Source of the DNA: Hypomyces perniciosus
Taxonomy: Eukaryota > Ascomycota > Sordariomycetes > Hypocreales > Hypocreaceae
Length of the DNA stretch: 64,000 nt
Assembly: GCA_008477525.1 (NCBI GenBank)
Contig: SPDT01000007.1
Location: 2,294,001 to 2,358,000, forward strand
Reading direction: 5' to 3'
Shown here: positions 34,453 through 46,018 of the stretch, piece after piece
How the letters are laid out: the number at the start of each line of letters is the position of its first letter
Numbering within the stretch: the first letter of the stretch is position 1
The notes under the pieces: model-generated
What the model saw: only the letters and a program-made list of their open reading frames with translations
What the model was told of the DNA's origin: nothing
The model's database searches: none
Program-made: the position numbers and the translations under genes

Positions 34453-35751
34453 ATGAGATTTCTTCTTCATTCCCACTTCCCAGCCGGCCATGCCTATCCA
34501 ATGCAGGCCGTTGCCCAGGCCCTTGTCGGCCGAGGCCACGAAACTATGTGGCTGACCAGCGCAGACAATGAAGCCTGTGTCAAGGCCACAGGTGCAACCT
34601 TTGTCGCGACCAAAACAATCGCAGCTATCGACGCTCCTCTTGTCAAAGAAAACGCCACGGGACTCCTGGACAGAGAATACTACCGACTCGAGTCTCGAGT
34701 CGTCGCCCAGGTCGCTGATTATCGGTCAGTTCTGGCCGAGTTCCACGCTGACGCTCTGCTCGTCGACGTGTTTCCTCACGGGGCTCAAGCTCTATATGAA
34801 CTCGGGGAAATCCCCATCTACGCAACGTTAGGCGTAATTCCACTTTACACGTCTACAGCTAGAGCCCCCTTACCAGCCTCGGGCAAATGCCCGCCGGCGT
34901 CGTGGTTTCGGGTGCTGGAGAACGGATTGCGGCATATGTTCAACCAATGGGTCTTCTTGCCGCTCTATCTGAGACCTGTGATTAACCGACAAAGAAATGT
35001 ACTCGGCCTGAACGATTTGTCCTATGGAAAACCGGCAGAATGCTTCACGTACAGCCCATTCTTGCATATCCAGGCTTCGTCGCCAACTCTCGAGTTCTAC
35101 CAGGAGCCAAAACCGCGACAGCATAGGCAAAATGTTGCCTATGTCGGCCCTCTAGTCAGACCTTCAATAGAAATGTCGAATCAACTACCACAATGGTGGG
35201 ATGAAGTTGTAGGGCATACACGGGTGATTGGGATTACCCAGGGAACATTTGCCATGGACCCTACATCCCTGATCATCCCCGCCATTCAAGCACTTATGAA
35301 TGATTCCGAAGTTCTCCTAGTCGTAGTGTCACCACACGCGAAAGGTATAGAGGCTAAGGTGGGCAGACCAGACAACACCCGCTTTACAGAATGGCTACCG
35401 TATCACCTACTCCTCCAGCAGCTTTGTCTCTTGATCACAAACGGCGGCTACGGAAGCGTCACACAAGCTCTTTTACATGGTGTCCCTTTGCTATGTGCTG
35501 GGCAGACAGAGGACAAGAAAGACACGGCTGCAAGGGTGACTTGGGCTGGTGCTGGAATAGATCTGAAGACCGATAATCCATCACCAAGTCAGGTTCGAGG
35601 AGCAGTGAGACAAATACTTGGAAATGCTGAGTATCGAACGAAAGCAAGGATCCTAGGAGAGGAGCTCAATGCACTTGGAGGTGCGCATCGGGTGTGCGAT
35701 TTGCTAGAAGAGCTGGCTGTTGGTGCGAACGAGAAACGCCGTGTTCTATGA
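34453..35751 (+). CDS. GT1-family UDP-glycosyltransferase
   Basis: An intronless gene of 432 residues with the two Rossmann halves of GT-B enzymes. The N-terminus reads HSHFPAGHAYPMQAVAQAL; H13 is the likely catalytic base that activates the acceptor hydroxyl. The C-terminal donor-binding region has TEWLPYHLLL, ITNGGYGSVTQALLHGVPLL and then EDK, the equivalent of the plant PSPG box; Asn replaces the usual His in TNGG, which I recall as normal in fungal and bacterial members. No membrane anchor is seen. It probably glucosylates a small lipophilic metabolite in the cytosol. Acceptor unknown. The nearest oxidative genes are 4.8 kb away beyond ATM1. Confidence 0.9.
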   Translation: MRFLLHSHFPAGHAYPMQAVAQALVGRGHETMWLTSADNEACVKATGATFVATKTIAAIDAPLVKENATGLLDREYYRLESRVVAQVADYRSVLAEFHADALLVDVFPHGAQALYELGEIPIYATLGVIPLYTSTARAPLPASGKCPPASWFRVLENGLRHMFNQWVFLPLYLRPVINRQRNVLGLNDLSYGKPAECFTYSPFLHIQASSPTLEFYQEPKPRQHRQNVAYVGPLVRPSIEMSNQLPQWWDEVVGHTRVIGITQGTFAMDPTSLIIPAIQALMNDSEVLLVVVSPHAKGIEAKVGRPDNTRFTEWLPYHLLLQQLCLLITNGGYGSVTQALLHGVPLLCAGQTEDKKDTAARVTWAGAGIDLKTDNPSPSQVRGAVRQILGNAEYRTKARILGEELNALGGAHRVCDLLEELAVGANEKRRVL

Positions 35752-36630
35752 TCACGATGTCCTGTTCGCTTGGAGCTATCTAGAGGAAGTCAATGGCAAG
35801 ATTCAGATACGCTGTATTTCCCTCCAAAGATTACTGAAGATTCTGGTATGTTGACTAAAATAACATGACTTGCACGTTGTCGGCTCTAATTTTCCTTTTA
35901 GGACTCTTTAATACCGTATATGCCTTCTCGCAGAGCCCTATCCCGTCATTTCAAAGTCCATCTCCATGTTTGGTCAATCTAGGGCGCCCACTGGCACAGG
36001 AATGACCACAAATGTTCCTCTTGTTTATGTATCAGTGGGCGTTAGGGTAAGCTCATCACTACTGACCTGACCCCCTCAACACTTGACTGGCTGACAATCT
36101 AGGCCATAAGGATTAGACAGTGGATAGAAAGCCAATTACGCCGACAAAAACGATCTAATATATCCTTCGAGCCACTCGAGTCGACTTGGCTTTTCCGCGA
36201 GCGATGATGTCGACTATTCGATTCGAGAATAAGCTACGAAGAACAACGAAAGAATACTCTACGAGGGTGGGAGCAGTCGCACCAGAAGATATACGAGACC
36301 ATCACAAGGGGAGATACAAAGTCGTTTGATTGGATACGATTTGCAATGAAGAGCTTGGGCCGAACATAAATACCGTTCATGGTAATATACCATGAAATGA
36401 GGAAATAGTATGGATCGTCTGGATGTGGGGAGGTTCGCGGCTGAACCCCTTTTTGAACAGCACACAGAAAGACTTGGGTGGGATCGAAAGCATCTTATAA
36501 CAAACCAAGCCAATAAGGTGTATCAATCAAGGTGAGAATTGCTCATCATTCATGTCCCGACTGAGTTGGGTTCAATGGGTATTCTTTGAGCCTATCTGAC
36601 GCTCAAATACTCATCCGGGTAATCCGCGCT
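35752..36630. other. Intergenic between convergent genes
   Basis: The 3' flanks of the GT1 and ATM1 genes. No coding signal seen. Confidence 0.6.
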
Positions 36631-38844
36631 TTACTGGCGAGACCCAGGCTTCTGCGTATTCTCCTTCACAACCTCTTCTTCCTTTTCCCCATCCTTCAAT
36701 TCAGCCCCGTCCTCACTGAACATCGTTTCCTGGGCTATAAAGGGGTTAGCAGACATCTTTGAACCGTCGTGAATTTACAAGGACTTACCACTCCATAGTT
36801 CGGCATAAACTCCAGCCCGGTCGATCAATTCCCTGTGCGTACCCATCTCAGCCACGCTGCCCTCCTTCAAGACAATAATCAAGTCCGAATCAAAAATCGT
36901 CCGCAGGCGATGTGCCACAAAGACGCTCGTCCGACCCTTTTCGCGGAGAATTCCATTAATGTTCACCATCAAGGCTTGTTCCGTATGCGTATCCAACGCG
37001 CTCGTCGCCTCGTCGAAGAACAGCAGGGGCGGATCCTTGAGCAACAAGCGGCTCATGGCTAGTCGCTGCTTCTCGCCACCAGAGATCATCATGCCTCGCT
37101 CGCCGACCTTGGTCTGGTAGCCATCGGGGAACTTTTCAATGATGTCGTGGATGCGGGCGCGCTTGGCGGCGGCGACGACTTGCTCCTGAGATGCGTCGAT
37201 CATGCCATAGCGGATATTGTGCTCGACCGTGTCGTTGAATAGGGGTGTATCCTGGGGCACGACACCGATAGATTTACGCAGAGAGTCGAGAGTGACATCG
37301 CGAACGTCTTGATCATCGATGAGAATACGACCACCTTGGACATCATAGGAACGGAAGAGCAGACGAAGCAACGTGGACTTGCCACAGCCACTTGGGCCCA
37401 CGATGGCAACCTTCTTTCCTGCCGGGATGGTAACGCTTAGATCTCGCAGAATGGGCCGATCAGGGTGATATCCAAAGTTGACATTCTCAAACTTGATCTC
37501 TCCCCCTTTGACAAGTGAGAGGGGCTTCGCTGTGGGTTTCTCGGCGATGCTGACGTTCACCTTCTGCAGATTGAACAGCGTCTCCATGTCGAGAAGCGAC
37601 TGTCGCAATTCACGATACACCGAGCCCAGGAAGTTCAAAGGCACGGAGAGCTGGAAAACAAGCTGGTTCACCATGACCAAGTCGCCAACCGTGAGAGACC
37701 CCGTCGCAACCCCATCAGCAGCGAGGTACATCATGGCCGTCAAAGCCGTAGAGAAGATGACGTTTTGGCCACTGTTGAGAAGGGCCAAAGATGTAGCTAC
37801 TTTTATGGAGCTCTTTTCGTATGTCTTCAATGCGTTGTCATACCTGGAAACCTCAAACTTCTCGTTGTTGAAGTACTTGACGGCTTCATAGTTGATCAGA
37901 GAGTCCACCGCCACAGTCGAGGCCTTGTTATCAGCAGCATTGGCTTGTCTGCGAAACTTTGTCCTCCAAGCCGTCGTCCAGATGGTAAAAGCCGTGTATC
38001 CCACCATAGTCAACGTAGTGATGGCCGCGAACTTGGCGCCATACTGCCACGTGAGAATGCCGCACACCATGCCGATCTCCAGAGCCGTAGGAAGAATGTG
38101 AAAGACCATGCTCGTTAGGAGGAAGCTGATTCCCTTTGTTCCCCTGTCGATCGCCCGGGTCAACCCGCCCGTCTGCTTGGACAGGTGGAAGCTCAAGTCG
38201 AGACGCAGGAGGTGACTGAAGACATTGCGGGCCACGCCACGGATAGCTTTCTGAGCAACAGAAGCAAACACTGCGTTCCGCAGCTCCTGGAAGAGTGTGG
38301 CACCTATTCTGGTAGCGCCGTACGCAAGGATCATGGTTCCCGCGATTGTGGTCGCGGTCCCGCCAACAGCAGCAATATCAATATTCATAGAGTCCACGAT
38401 GCTCTTGAAGTAGAACGGCACCTGTACGTTCAAGACCTTTGCGCCGATCAACAAGGCAACGGCAAGGCCTACGCGGACCTTGGTGCCCACGTCGCCTTTG
38501 GGCCAGAGATATCGCGACATCTCCTTCATGATGGCCCAATCCGCCTTGCGCTGCTCCGTCGCAGACTTGTCCACAGGCGCGAGGGGATCATTGTTGGCTC
38601 GTTTCGCAGGGGATTTCGACGGCGCGGTAGAGGACGGTGTCGTGGTCTTCGCAGCACGCTCGCTGGTCGCGGAGGGAGTTCGCAGAGGTGCTTGTTCGCG
38701 ATGCGACGGAGCCGAGGTTCGGAGGGGTTGGATTTGGATTGCGGCAATTGGCCTTTGGGGGAGCCATGGAGGGCGACTCTGAGCCTTTGCGAAGCTGCAC
38801 CGCGGACAGAGGAGCGAGGCTCGAGGGAGTATTCGCGGGATCAT
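36631..38844 (-). CDS. ATM1: Mitochondrial iron-sulfur cluster ABC transporter ATM1
   Basis: Two exons on the minus strand, 36789-38844 and 36631-36734, with a 54-nt intron; 719 residues. The N-terminal ~100 residues are rich in Arg, Ser and Pro, as in a mitochondrial presequence. One six-helix ABC domain covers about 125-415. The ATPase follows: Walker [10 protein letters not shown] 483-491, Q-loop Q531, signature SGGE 588-591, Walker [13 protein letters not shown] 607-618 and H-loop H645. This half-transporter architecture and the presequence fit ATM1, which dimerises in the inner membrane and exports a glutathione/persulfide compound needed for cytosolic iron-sulfur protein assembly. It is a housekeeping gene. 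Confidence 0.93.
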
Positions 38845-39275
38845 TGTCGCGGTTTACCTCGGAGAGAGCATTGTGTGGATTCGCCTGATCGCGCGGGGTG
38901 GTTTGGGCGTCTCGCGGCTCCTCGTAGGGACTACGCTTTGATATAGAGAGAGGGGCAAAGAGTAGTCTCTGCTTGTCGCAAGTATCGGATCTATATAGTT
39001 TGAAGATTCGAGCCAACTGGACTGTTTGCGCCAATTTCGCGGAATTATATTGTGACTCCGCGTAAGCCAGAGTTCTGGGGTTCGTGAGCCAAGATAGACT
39101 ACCTAGTAGGTATGGTGTCATCGTTCCCACCTGAGGCGCCAGATCAATCAGCCGAGCCTTAACACCGAGTCCTCGGCGGAACGAACATTCTCAATCACGT
39201 ATTCGTCTTAGTATTCGAAATGCTAAACTCCATCAACTCGACAACTTTGGTATTAAAGCTACTAATAGTAGAGCT
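38845..39275. other. Intergenic
   Basis: The 5' flank of ATM1 and the 3' flank of the P450 gene, which lies upstream on the same strand. No other gene seen. Confidence 0.6.
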
Positions 39276-41101
39276 TCATGTTTGTCCCGCATCGCCCTCT
39301 TGTGGCGGCTCCCTCCTCTTAATCCACACCCTGATTGGCTTCTTGGGACGCTTCGTTGCAGCAAACCTGACAGTCTTTGGTATATCCCACGATCCTCCCT
39401 TCGGTGGTTGCATATCATAAAAGGTAATTATGACTGCTGTATAAAGAAGCATTTCTCTCAGGGCAAAATGCCTGCCCTTGCACATCTTCACACTGTCGCC
39501 TAAGTAGAGTGAGTCAGCTATCATGTAGGCCAAGCCAAGCCAAGGTAAGCATGAAATGGCGATGATGACAGATACTCACCAAAGGGCCTAACGGTGCCCA
39601 AATCCGCCACCTGAGTCTTTCTTCCATTCTCATCTGTTACCTCTCTGATGTGTCTCTCGGCTTGCCACTCGGTTGGGTTCGGAAAGTATTTCGGATCGGA
39701 ATGATGCATGTCGTGAGGGATATGTGCCCACGAGCCCTTCTCCAACAAGTACGACTCGCTTCCTTTGCCTCCCTCTTCCAGTACTGTATCGTCTTCCATC
39801 CACTTCATTTCCCATCCACCAGTGTAAACCCTCATGGTTTCCACATACGCAGCTTTGAGAAGTGGGCACTTTGATACGAGGCCATCAATGTCCACCTCCT
39901 GGAGCTCTGCCGGGACCCAGACCGCTGGTCCAAAATCATTCTTTGGCTGGACAGCCGTGATGTATGGCGCAATTTCCTCGCGGACCTGCTCGAGGAGCAC
40001 AGGGTCGCGATAAAGCTCTAACAGCATCCAAGAGATGAGCTGATTCATATTGGCTGCCAAAGACCATAGCAGTGCGAAGTCGAACACACCTCGTCCCTGC
40101 AGCGACATGCCATGCTTGCGGAATTGCTCCGCCCTCTCCTTCACAAACCCACTCACTTTATCCAAGTCTTGCCATTTCTGGCCCGGTTCCTCCCCATTCA
40201 AGTGCTTCTCCAACGCCTCGTTGTACTCGTACGTATAATCCAGTATTCTTCTTCGTGCAAGTTTCCCGCGCTGCAACCGTGGTGATGGCACCCACGCGGG
40301 GGTATTCGCCGCCATGAGGACGAATGCTTCATCGAACACCCAGATCCACTTCCAGACCTCTGGGAAATTTTCAACGAAATCAGTCCCAAAGATAGCAAGA
40401 CTGGCCGTTTTTGCGATGAAGTTTCGGGTAAGTTCCATCAAGTTGGCCTCGACGAATGTGTCTCCGCGAGCGTTGGCATTCTCGATGACGTCTGTGTCTG
40501 CCAGTCTCTCCCACTCCATCTGATCAGCAGGGTAGCCGTTGAAAGTAACGAAGTCAAAAATGTGCTGCTTGACATGCCGTAGCACCGTGCTGGTGATCTC
40601 GCGTAGGCCGGACTCAGCGAGGAGATGCTCGTACTGAGCATGAGCATCGGGGGCCATCTGGCTGTACAGAGCCCGATCTTCCTTCCGTAAGCCGAATGTG
40701 GATTCGAGAAGATGATTCGTGAATATTTTCTCTTCAGCTGCTGGTCCTTGTATGTTGAATAGAGCGGTAGATAGTGATGGCTTGTGAATGAAGTGGTGTG
40801 TTTTGCCCAGCATCACGAGTGAGAAGATTCCATCAGGATATCGATCTCGCATGCGTGCTAGGTAGCCGTCCCTGTCGATGGCCATCCATGGCGCATTTCC
40901 AACCAAGGGAAGCCAGTGGCTAGGTTGGGATGGAGTCTTTTGGCTGCCATTTTTATCCAACACCATAGAGCCTCCAGAGAGAGCCCGTGTGGTGAGAATC
41001 ACGACGAGTAGGGTAGCGAAGGCTGCGAAGACGACAGAATGCTGAATATTATCGACAACCCCTCTGGCCACGGTGTTCCACAGGACGTCGAGAGATGCCA
41101 T
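39276..41101 (-). CDS. Cytochrome P450 (CYP7/CYP8-like fungal class)
   Basis: Two exons on the minus strand, 39580-41101 and 39276-39499, with an 80-nt intron that falls inside the heme-binding loop; 581 residues. An N-terminal membrane anchor spans about 22-40. The K-helix ETMR is at 421-424, and the PERF-like region is around 471-484 (KYFPNPTEW...RH). The heme loop reads RPFGDSVKMCKGRHFA with Cys514 as thiolate ligand. The loop is atypical: Ser510 stands where FxxGxxxCxG has Gly. The I-helix (LLWSLAANMNQLISW) lacks the usual acid-Thr pair, as in the CYP7/CYP8-like group, some of which are isomerases rather than monooxygenases. The substrate is unknown. A flavin monooxygenase gene lies upstream on the same strand. 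Confidence 0.9.
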
Positions 41102-41841
41102 TTTGGAGGCTCAACTCGGTCAACCCGACAGGGAGTATTAGTTTTGGGGTCTTGACAAGCTGGCAGGAAGGCTTCCAATAGTAGATGTCCGCATTGCGTG
41201 CCTATGAGCCTAATTTTGCGGGTATGATTATGCGAATATTCAGGGGTTCTTCGACCTGACGCGCAGTGGGTGCAATTTCCAAGACAATCCACACAAGTCC
41301 GAATCCCCCGTATCGTTGATCGATCGCACAGTTCGGGTCTTGTTCCTCTCAAAGGAAACTATCCGGAGGGATCTCGAATCGAGTTCTGGACAAGTGCAAT
41401 TTGGTGTTTCTTTAGTGGCCCATTTACTGGGGTATCGGAGTGGCGTCCACTGACAGCCCCCACATACTATACTCACCTCACCATTAAAATGCTCCAAAGA
41501 CCTGATTCCATAAATAAATGGATCTCGGAGCTGTCGATATATTTCAACAGTATGGATACGCAGTAGGGTCATATCTAATATTTGAGACAGGTATCTATGT
41601 TATTGCGGGACAAGCGAAATGTGAGGGACATATACTACATATATCTGAAGCCACAAGCTGTCAAGATCCGCAGACTCAAAAGTGCATAGCATGGATTGAG
41701 GCGTCTTGTTCTTACAACCTCTTTACAACTTCCGCGGAAAAAGCTATACTATGAGGGCTTTGCTCAGAGAATACCGACTCGAAATATACACAACATAGAA
41801 AAGAATACATCCAGTCTTTCCATTCATTATATCCATATCCA
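41102..41841. other. Intergenic
   Basis: 740 bp between the P450 gene and the monooxygenase gene upstream on the same strand. No coding signal. Confidence 0.6.
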
Positions 41842-43876
41842 TCATGCAGCTCTCGCCGTATTCGTATCCATCTCGGAGACATCCCCAGAGCTCATCAGTT
41901 GGGCTGGCTCGTTCTGCTTCTTTCGCTTCCCCTTTGTCGTCTTTCTGTCCTCAGACTCCTTGTTCAGCCTCATTATTTCTTCTCTCGCCCCCTCCCAGTG
42001 CTTTCTCCTGCCCTCAAACAACCTCCAAACCGCAGACGTCATGACGCCATCCATGACCATCTTGTATAGCTTCCGATCGTTCCACCAGAGCATCCAGCTC
42101 TTCCGCCCCCAGCCCATGTGCTCCTCCACGCCCAATCCCGCCGTCCTATCTGCCCACAGTAGCCACTCCCTTTGCGGCACAGACGCGGGAATCACAGACC
42201 CTCGTTGCGCGAGGTTGCATATCCTGCGTTCCTGTTGGCCTACCCACTTCTTCATTTCTGGTACAGGCGGTAGCGATGATTTGCCAGCCCAAACTTGCGC
42301 TATGCACATGCTAGCGAGGTCGGCGAGACAAAATGCGCTCGTGACGAACCAAACGCAACCCAGGAAAGCGAGCGAATCGGGCGCATCGAGGGAGAAGACG
42401 TTTTGGTACAGACGAGGGAACGGTCGGCCCTTTGAGCCAGGAGATTGTACCCAGGCGGCTGATGGATGGGCCGAGGGGTTGTATCGTGTCTCTATTATGC
42501 TTTGGTCGTACTTGTATCCCGTAGAGCAAATAACAGCGTCGGCCTCGACGACCTGCCCATCTGTCAATTCCACCTTTTTCCCACCTACAAACCGTTGTAT
42601 TCCTGTAATGGATTGTACAGCCCCAGACCTGAGGTTCGAAATAAGGGTATCGGATATGACTGGGTTCGACACTCTGAGTGATGGAGCTGGATGTAGTCCC
42701 CACGCGGGATCGACGTCGCCAAACGCATTCCTCATGATTCGTCGTGCCACTTTGTTATAGAGTCGCTCGGAAAGGCTAGGAAACAAATTGCTCATGACAC
42801 CTTGTGTCTTGATGAATCGGTAGGATATGCGGCTCATTGATGGCGCTCCGTTCACGTAGCGGGGAATCTTGACGAGTAGGTTAGCCGACTCTGATGTGAT
42901 ATTCTGGGTGGAAAGGGGGTGCTCATACGACGATGGCGCCATGATTGTGCGATATTGAGATACTAGCTGCATGTCCAAGCAGAGCATCTGCAACATCGCC
43001 GCCGGTGTTTCCGAGTCCGACAATGATAACGTTCATTCCCGTAAAGGCCTCTGGTCTAGAAATGGTTAGCATCATCCAAATACAACCGGGTTATCGATAT
43101 TCACTGTTTGAAAGCCCTGGAATGGAGGATCCGCCCTGTAAATATCTCTGTGCCTTTGATCTCGGGCATCATCGGCTGGCTATGCGGTCCTGTGGCTACA
43201 ACGACCTTATCGAATTGCTCAGAAGGCCTTCCCTCAAATTCGAGCCTCCATTTCCCCGTTTCATCTTCTCGGGATATCCGTTTGATGGCCGTAGAGAGTC
43301 TAAAGTGAGGCCTTAGGTTGAAGTGATCTGCGTAGCTTTCGAGGTAGTCTTCGACTTGCTTGCCGGTACAATATGATGGGGCATCTGGGATAGGGTCTCA
43401 GCAAATACTTCTCGATACCACACCACATGAATGAGACATACCGCTTGGAAAAGGAAAGTCAGTGAATGCTCCCTGAAAGGATAGGTCAGTGAGATGAGTT
43501 CGTAGAGCGGACGATGTGTGATAATCTTACTCGGTCAACTGGGACGTTGGACGTGGTCGCTGATGCTCTATTGTCAGCGAAACACATGCCAGGGAGACAA
43601 GTCACCAAGGTCAGGGGTTAGGTTAGGGGATATCACAAACATTCTAAGATGCTCAGCGTCTCTTCATCGTCGGTGAAATGCCACAGGCCTCCAATGTAGT
43701 TGCTTCGCTCAAATCCAGTGACTTCAAAGCCTTCTTCCAGCAGATTCTTGACGGCCACAATGCCCATGGCCCCTACACCACCGTCAGCCACAAGGGGGGA
43801 AATTCACGAGAGGATGGAAAAGATTACCCAGGCCAACCACAGCAGCCGTTTGCCGCCTTTCATCTGTTTCCCTCAT
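41842..43876 (-). CDS. Flavin-containing monooxygenase (class B, FMO/dimethylaniline-monooxygenase-like)
   Basis: Seven exons on the minus strand: 43828-43876, 43641-43772, 43531-43565, 43442-43472, 43105-43384, 42929-43055 and 41842-42867, with introns of 49-75 nt; 559 residues. The FAD motif VGLGAMG is split by intron 1 (G15, G17, G20). The FMO fingerprint FxGxxxHxxxF is at 164-174, and the NADPH motif VGLGNTGGD is at 188-196. Exons 3 and 4 are only 35 and 31 nt but keep frame. The acceptor of intron 2 is one of two neighbouring AGs; only the second avoids a stop. Members oxygenate nitrogen or sulfur or do Baeyer-Villiger chemistry. The C-terminal ~50 residues are charged. It could act with the adjacent P450. 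Confidence 0.88.
43614..43629 (+). repeat. Telomere-like motif inside an intron
   Basis: GGGGTTAGGTTAGGGG, two TTAGG-type steps, within intron 2 of the monooxygenase gene. It is short enough to be chance. Confidence 0.5.
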
Positions 43877-46018
43877 CGCTGTTCACACATCGTTTGGTCA
43901 CAGGAAGGAAGAGACAAAGAACGGAGAAGGTCATCTTCCTGGCCAGGTGGTATCAGACTTAATATGTACGAAAAGCAGCGATGTCGCCTTTGCATACTTC
44001 GTACATGCTAGTAATAAAACCCGACCTTCTTGGAGCTGCACTTCCTTTCTCCGATTCCTTGGTGTTCGGCAACGCCACTGCGGAGGAAAATCCGCACCCG
44101 CCAAGCCAGCCTAGGAGGGAAGATCGAGCACAGGGATTATCATGAGCTCGTATTTGTGCACATGTCGATGACCCATATCTACTTCGTACATTTGCAATCC
44201 GCTTTAACGTTGTTGAAGAAGGAATCCGGGTTGTACTGAGTACGGAGTAGACGGTGTGCGAGTAGTTAATTACTACGTTCCTTTAGATGAATTAAGTCGA
44301 GTATGGGTTTCACTTTGTCTCACTCTTGAAGCAGAAGCAGGCTGTTAATTGAAGACAATAGCGGCAGAGAGAACTAACCATTGAAACCCCACTACTCCGT
44401 ATTACAAGCGAAAAAATCTCCTTCTCAAAAAGGCGAATCGTAACGCCCTGCGGCACGACCCTGTCAACTAACTGTCTTGGACCCCAAGATCGTTTTCAGA
44501 GATTTGCAATTTCCGCCATTTTCACTCGTTGACGACATCGATCTGACTGTGACGACATACGAGTACACGACATACACGACTTGCCAATACCGACAACAAA
44601 TTGATATCAATTTGTAATTTTTCTTTGTACCACAACTCCTTGTGATCTTGATGATAATACTGTGTTGCCCTGGTCCGTGAGGGGTGGAGATGCACGCTGA
44701 GGTACCTATCGTACCTAATTTACATGTTCTGCAGCTTTCTGCAGCTGGTCTCGAGATGGGCCAAAGCCCACATCTCCCGGGATTTTTTTTTCCATTGATG
44801 CTCCTTAGTCTGGACTCTCTGTATGCAGCTGAATGCTTCTCCTGCACGTTTCTTACCAGGGCCACTGATCAACTTCGCCTTGAAAGAGATCGCCCAGACC
44901 TCATCCATCCATGGAGATTTGAATGAAAGGGTTTATTTCCCCTCTATTCTCTAGCATGAGTAATCGTTATTCGTCGTATGCTGTGTTACTACTATCTTTG
45001 GTATCCCATATGTATTGTATGGTACAGACAGGCATGATTTCTTGTAGGCATACCGCGAATTCCAATATGAGTTGATATACCAGACTCAGACTCTGGTAAG
45101 ATATGTCTTAATCTGGCGGTCAACCCCCTTCTTTTAAAGAGCATCTCCCGTCTTAGCATCGATGGTGCTCGCCGTTCCTGAATCCCAGCTTCTTTTCTAC
45201 TTGCCCCTACAAAACCCATAGCTGTGACGCTCAGCACTATCGCTATTATTCTGGCATTGCGTGGCGCCCTCGCAGTGTCTAGCTAGCTACCTCCGGTTAA
45301 AAGACCCAAAACGTCCACAATCCAAAATCCCAGTAAGCTTCGAGAAGTGCCATATTCCCATGCTAGAATGGAGTTGGAGCTGGCCGAGTGGAGTTCTACC
45401 GGAAGGCAAGGACAAGGCAGATGGCATACTAGATTACTTCAATATAGTACCTACCTATACTATAGTGAAACTAGGCAAGAAAACGGGCTATACTACGAAG
45501 TACTCCTTCGTATATCCTGCGGCATGTCCAGGCCTAGCCAGCTTTATTCCAAACAGATGAGCATTAATACGCTCGCACTTAGTATACGAGGATCTAAAAT
45601 TCTCCGTGGCGCTCGCACTACCATCAACTAGACTACCGTATAGCTCGGCAAACGAACTCTTCCGAGGCGGCAAGCAATTGACGAATTTCCATTCCTGACC
45701 ATGTACGGAGTACATACGATATCAAAGATGACTCCCCTAATAATAACACCCCACTCGTGGAGGCCAAACCACCCATTTGGCAGTCTCGCAATAATAATAT
45801 GTTCATCAGCCACACGTTTCTCTTGGTAATAAAAAAATGACACAAACCACAGCCAGTACCTCGGGATGTATGAGTACAACATGAAACTTCTCGAATTTCC
45901 CTTTTGGTCGTTGCCATTTCCGCGTCATGGCCCTCGTCCACGGTACATGAAAAACATAAGCAAGGAATACCAAACCTAACACCCCCAACCCCATAAATGT
46001 CCATCATGACAGGATAAA
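43877..46018. other. Long intergenic region
   Basis: 2.1 kb without a supported gene. It has TACGGAGTA-class words at 44241, 44393 and 45704 and TACGAAGTA-class words at 43995, 44180 and 45494; the last runs directly into TACTCC. Confidence 0.6.

Noticed and set aside
38185..38946. Plus-strand open frame of 253 codons
   Set aside because: Antisense to the ATM1 N-terminal half, where stop-free complement frames arise from codon bias.
41696..42760. Plus-strand open frame of 354 codons
   Set aside because: It lies antisense to the last monooxygenase exon, which has full family motifs on the minus strand; the plus frame shows no domain.
44464..44926. Overlapping frames on both strands as genes
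   Set aside because: No start context, domain, or splice partner; lengths are within chance for this composition.
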